The position numbers were made by a program, and so were the translations under genes. 15,318 bases of DNA from RUG11788 sp964578175. Lineage in GTDB: Bacteria > Bacillota_I > Bacilli_A > RF39 > UBA660. The number at the start of each line of letters is the position of its first letter. Positions within the stretch are counted from its first letter, which is position 1. This document shows positions 12,217 through 15,318 of the stretch, one piece after another. The notes under the pieces are model-generated. The model was not told the origin of the DNA, searched no databases, and was given only the letters and a program-made list of their open reading frames with translations. The stretch spans positions 1-15,318 of the forward strand of contig CAZOBH010000024.1 in NCBI GenBank assembly GCA_964578175.1, given 5' to 3'.

Positions 12217-13497
12217 TTATCTACTTTTTACTAATTCTTTTTCTCCAGTTGACTCTTCTTTTGCTAATTCTCTATCTCTTAAAATAAATAATCTATTTTT
12301 ACCAACTCTTACTACTGCACCATCTACAGGAATAAAAGATAAATCTGTAACAACTAAGTTATTTATCCTAACTCCACCTTGAGTAATAAGTCTACGAACT
12401 TGGCTTTTACTTCCTGAACTAAAGACTTCATTTTCATGAATACATTCTATTAAAGAAGTTTTTCCTTCTTTATCTAACGATTCTTTATCATAATATAATA
12501 ACGGTAATTCTTTAGCTTTTTTAATGTCTGCATTTTGATATACAACTCTAAAATTATTATAAGCATCTTCAACTTCATCTTTACTATGGTATAAACCTAA
12601 AATATTCATAGCTAGTTTAATTTTTACATCTCTTGGATTAAGTTTTCCGCTTTCAATTCCTACTCTAATTCTATCAATTGTTTTTGAATCAACGTCAGTT
12701 GCTAACTCAAAATATGAAATAATTGCACTATCATCTAATTTCATTAGCTTAGCAAATGATGTTCTAGCATCCTCTGTAATTCCAACATAGTTTCCAAGTG
12801 ATTTACTCATTTTCTCTTTTCCATCTATTCCAACTAATAATGGTACAAATAATGGTACTTGTTGATCTTCATCATAAACTTTTTGAATGTTTCTACCCAT
12901 CATAACATTAAACGTTTGGTCTGTTCCACCCATTTCAATATCAGCTTTAGTCATAACTGAATCATATGCTTGCATTAATGGATAAAAGAATTCATGAATA
13001 CCAATAGGTTTATTATTAGTATATCTATTATTAAAATCATCTCTTTCAAGCATTCTTGCTACAGTAACTTTTGAAGCTAATTCTATAACATCTTGAAATG
13101 ACATTTTACTATACCATTCACTATTAAAATGTAATTCAGTTTTATCTTTATCAATTATTTTAAATATTTGTTCAAAATATGTTTGAGAATTTTTCATTAC
13201 TTCTTCACGTGATAATTGATTTCTTGTTTTAGATTTTCCAGAAGGATCTCCAATTGCTCCAGTAAAGTCACCTATAATAATAACTGCAGTATGTCCTAAA
13301 TCTTGTAATTGTTTAATTTTTCTTAATGCAACAGCGTGTCCTAAATGTAAATCTGGTGCAGATGGATCCATTCCAAATTTAATTCTTAAATATCTTCCTT
13401 CACTAGCAACTTCTTCTAATTTTTCTCTTAATGCTTCTCTATCATTTCCAGTTGTTCCTCTTAATAAATATTCCAAAGTTTTTTCAATATCAAACAT
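12217..13497 (-). CDS. tyrS: Tyrosyl-tRNA synthetase, second copy without T-box
   Basis: A 426-residue class I synthetase. HLGH (51-54) in FGMDPSAPDLHLGH, GGTDQTFN (190-197), KMSKS (229-233) and a C-terminal S4 domain (SKSQVRRLITQGGVRIN, then the VVRVGKNRLFIL end) show a complete, presumably active enzyme. In the catalytic domain it is identical to its neighbour at more than half of positions by eye (for example TVAR-LERDDFN, NN-PIGIHEF-YPLMQ-YDSV), so the two are paralogues of one subgroup rather than the TyrS/TyrZ pair of different subgroups. The start at 13497 has GGGGGTG upstream; a GTG at 13536 would lie in the -10 region of the promoter and is rejected. There is no T-box, so expression should be independent of tRNA-Tyr charging. 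Confidence 0.95.
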   Translation of the reverse strand: MFDIEKTLEYLLRGTTGNDREALREKLEEVASEGRYLRIKFGMDPSAPDLHLGHAVALRKIKQLQDLGHTAVIIIGDFTGAIGDPSGKSKTRNQLSREEVMKNSQTYFEQIFKIIDKDKTELHFNSEWYSKMSFQDVIELASKVTVARMLERDDFNNRYTNNKPIGIHEFFYPLMQAYDSVMTKADIEMGGTDQTFNVMMGRNIQKVYDEDQQVPLFVPLLVGIDGKEKMSKSLGNYVGITEDARTSFAKLMKLDDSAIISYFELATDVDSKTIDRIRVGIESGKLNPRDVKIKLAMNILGLYHSKDEVEDAYNNFRVVYQNADIKKAKELPLLYYDKESLDKEGKTSLIECIHENEVFSSGSKSQVRRLITQGGVRINNLVVTDLSFIPVDGAVVRVGKNRLFILRDRELAKEESTGEKELVKSR

Positions 13498-13526
13498 AAT
13501 AGCACCCCCACTTTTTAAGTGTCTAT

Positions 13527-13555
13527 ATTTTATCACAAAACATAAAAAAAAGCAA
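13527..13555 (-). promoter_or_regulatory. Promoter of the T-box-free tyrS gene
   Basis: TTGCTT (13555-13550), a 17-base spacer and TAAAAT (13532-13527). The -35 lies within the terminator of the upstream radical SAM gene, a compact arrangement. It fixes the translation start at 13497. Confidence 0.65.
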
Positions 13556-13568
13556 CTTTTTATTGCTT
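13544..13568 (-). terminator. Terminator of the first radical SAM gene
   Basis: The minus strand reads AAGCAA, loop TAAAAAG, TTGCTT and a run of T residues, overlapping the stop codon at 13567. Confidence 0.75.
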
Positions 13569-14910
13569 AAAAAAGGTTTTTAACAATTTTATCCCAGTCA
13601 CTCTTTTTATTTAAATTTCCAAATATTTCTACTTTATTATCTAAATCAACTTTATAAGCATCTCCATTACTATTAACAAGCATATAATTATATGATCTTT
13701 CTTCCATGCTTTTAAAGTCTATATCCAACATAGTATCTATTTGATTTCTTAAATTATTTATTTTTTCAAGATATTCATTTTTATCTAATTCAAATTTATC
13801 TTTATTATTATATCCATAAATACCTATTGGCATAAATTCAAACACTTGCCATTTTTTAAGATTTTTATAATTTTTAATTATATTATATATATTATATAAA
13901 TCATCTTTATTCCCTTGATGAGCAACAGTATTAATACAAAAACTAATATTATTATCTTCTAAAAAATCTATTACTTTTATTTGTTTTTCAAATAAATTTC
14001 CACCAAATAATCTAAACTCTTTTATTATTTCATCATTTGACCCATCTAATGGAACTCCAATCATTTTAACTCTTTTTAATATATCAAGTTTATTTCTATC
14101 AAACTTTGAAATCTTTTTATCAGTACCATATACATAAATATCATCAATGAAACTTAAACCTACTGTATCTAGATTTATATCTAAATCCAAACTAATACAT
14201 TTTTCTATTATAGGTATTATATTATCCATAGTTAAAGGGTCTCCCCCACTTAATGTGACTTTTTCAAGTCCTTTTGATTTAGCAAATTCTAAGAAACCAA
14301 ATAAATGATCTATATCTAGATTACTTTTATTACAGAATATATTATAACATCCCATACATCTTACAAAGCAATCTTTAGCGATACATAGATTTATTTTTTT
14401 CTCAATTGGAAATAATTCATTATATAATTCATCATCTTTTGATTTATGTTTTACTAATTCTTTGCGAATATTATTATTACTTATCAAAATACTGTCTTTA
14501 TCACATTCTCTATTAGTATTAAGTTCATAATAAACCATTTTATCTTTATAAACTTTTTTATTGATATTTACTTTTATATCTTCATCTCTTTTAACTATAT
14601 TTTTTATTATTTTTAAAAGTTCTTTAGCTCTTATTTCAAATGGTTCTTTAAATTTTTTAATATTATATTCTTTACTAAAAAATAGATTAAAAGATTCTTT
14701 ATTCAAATCTAAACTATTTCTAATAATAAGAATTCCCCTATTGTAATATAAAGGAGCATATATTTTGGTTAATGAATTTTTATTTTTTCTATAAAAATTA
14801 TAAAAAATATCGTCTATTTTATAACATCTATATTCATCGATAAAATCAAAAATATAATACTTTGATGAATCTTTTAATTCTTTTATATTAGATACTTTTA
14901 TATATTCCAT
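13567..14910 (-). CDS. Radical SAM enzyme with unrecognised N-terminal region
   Basis: A 447-residue protein. Residues 1-170 have no motif I recognise. The radical SAM core starts with LCIAKDCFVRCMGCYN, giving C181, C185 and C188 as the cluster ligands. It continues with TLSGGDP (219-225, the GGEP equivalent that contacts SAM), MIGVPLDGSN (283-292) and a WQVFEFMPIG segment near 354-363. After the core there is no cysteine cluster, so unlike the other radical SAM gene here it lacks a SPASM/twitch domain. The substrate is unknown. It starts 9 bases after an HD-like gene with a strong AGGAGG ribosome binding site and is closed by a terminator, so HD-like protein and radical SAM enzyme probably act together. 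Confidence 0.85.
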   Translation of the reverse strand: MEYIKVSNIKELKDSSKYYIFDFIDEYRCYKIDDIFYNFYRKNKNSLTKIYAPLYYNRGILIIRNSLDLNKESFNLFFSKEYNIKKFKEPFEIRAKELLKIIKNIVKRDEDIKVNINKKVYKDKMVYYELNTNRECDKDSILISNNNIRKELVKHKSKDDELYNELFPIEKKINLCIAKDCFVRCMGCYNIFCNKSNLDIDHLFGFLEFAKSKGLEKVTLSGGDPLTMDNIIPIIEKCISLDLDINLDTVGLSFIDDIYVYGTDKKISKFDRNKLDILKRVKMIGVPLDGSNDEIIKEFRLFGGNLFEKQIKVIDFLEDNNISFCINTVAHQGNKDDLYNIYNIIKNYKNLKKWQVFEFMPIGIYGYNNKDKFELDKNEYLEKINNLRNQIDTMLDIDFKSMEERSYNYMLVNSNGDAYKVDLDNKVEIFGNLNKKSDWDKIVKNLF

Positions 14911-14919
14911 AAATACCTC

Positions 14920-15318
14920 CTATAAATTATATTCTTCATATATTATGTTTGATATTTTATCAGTATATCTATTATCTATTTCATCAAGTCTTAATAATAG
15001 TTTTTTAACTATATTATTTTCTTTAATGTATTCTAAACATTCATTGTTTTCAATTAATGATAATCCACAAAGAATATATAAGATCTTATCATAATCATTT
15101 TCTATATTAATTGTCTGACTAATCTTTTTATTTTCTAATAGTGAAACTAATTCTATATTTAATTCTATATTTTCCTTACTATATTCATGATCTAATTTTT
15201 TCATATTAGAAATAATATCTATATCTCTAACTAATGTACATAAAAATTCAATTTTTTCTTTTTCTTTTGATTCAATATATAATGGTTCATTCTTAATTAG
15301 TTCTCTCCAATCAAGATA
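14920..15318 (-). CDS. HD-domain-like protein, C-terminal part (N-terminus outside window)
   Basis: The frame is open from the window edge to a TAG stop at 14920 (132 residues visible), so an ATG at 15204 inside the frame is internal: it has no ribosome binding site. The segment IEFLCTLVRDIDIISNM resembles the last conserved part of HD phosphohydrolase domains, where an Asp in a 'VRDADKLD' helix completes the metal site. The ending (LIENNECLEYIKENNIVKKLLLR) is like the C-terminal helices of such proteins. The His-Asp part would lie beyond the window, so the call is provisional. It is cotranscribed with the radical SAM gene. Confidence 0.55.
   Translation of the reverse strand, partial: YLDWRELIKNEPLYIESKEKEKIEFLCTLVRDIDIISNMKKLDHEYSKENIELNIELVSLLENKKISQTINIENDYDKILYILCGLSLIENNECLEYIKENNIVKKLLLRLDEIDNRYTDKISNIIYEEYNL

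Noticed and set aside
12217..13497. Second synthetase as TrpRS or a truncated paralogue
   Set aside because: It has the TyrRS motif set (HLGH, GGTDQTFN, KMSKS, S4 domain) and full length, so it is a complete TyrRS.
13498..13566. A second T-box upstream of the other tyrS
   Set aside because: Only a terminator and a promoter fit in the gap; no GGTGGTACCACGG-type sequence or specifier stem is present.
14920..15204. A short complete 94-residue gene starting at the ATG at 15204
   Set aside because: There is no ribosome binding site, and the frame stays open for the remaining 38 codons to the window edge with protein-like sequence, so the gene continues outside the window.

Overview
The window is a strongly AT-rich stretch (roughly 70% or more A+T by eye) in which every supportable gene is on the minus strand, so the biological order runs from high to low coordinates. 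Gene content, AGGAGG-type ribosome binding sites, TTGACA/TATAAT-type promoters, U-tailed terminator hairpins, a T-box leader and DUF1292-like and DUF3592-like proteins point to a low-GC Gram-positive. An uncultured gut Bacilli/Mycoplasmatota lineage is my best guess, which is inference. Tryptophan is encoded by TGG, so UGA is not reassigned, yet none of the 17 genes whose end is visible stops with TGA.

Layout in transcription order: (1) 15318-13567: the tail of an HD-domain-like protein followed after 9 bases by a radical SAM enzyme, closed by a terminator. (2) 13497-12217: a tyrosyl-tRNA synthetase with its own promoter. (3) 12207-10762: a complete tyrosine T-box leader (UAC specifier, antiterminator/terminator) and a second tyrosyl-tRNA synthetase of the same family. 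(4) 10716-8616: a second radical SAM enzyme with a CYTH-like N-terminal domain and a C-terminal cysteine cluster, then a protein with a transglutaminase-like Cys-His-Asp arrangement, closed by a terminator. (5) 8571-7016: a DUF1292-like small protein translationally coupled (TAATG) to a 421-residue single-pass membrane protein of unknown function. (6) 6926-5907: a 17-codon basic mini-ORF with a perfect Shine-Dalgarno, then a membrane protein with two DUF3592-like modules. (7) 5851-5312: a GMHCEHC heavy-metal chaperone and a small two-helix membrane protein. (8) 5212-2663: PPi-type phosphofructokinase, a two-cysteine thiol peroxidase of the glutathione peroxidase family and a short-chain dehydrogenase, likely one operon. 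(9) 2563-1405: a membrane-tethered XRE regulator, and an unrecognised 131-residue protein. (10) 1374-418: a four-helix membrane protein with an external domain. (11) about 332-1: a highly structured leader RNA of about 270 nt before the start of a gene that leaves the window.

Primary metabolism and translation are ordinary. The parts that deserve attention are the two radical SAM loci flanking a tandem tyrS pair (one copy under tyrosine-responsive attenuation, one not), the pairing of a CYTH-like/radical SAM/cysteine-cluster enzyme with a transglutaminase-like protein, and the stacked-hairpin leader at the left edge, which contains a possible anti-Shine-Dalgarno and an overlapping mini-ORF. 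No function for these is proven by sequence alone.
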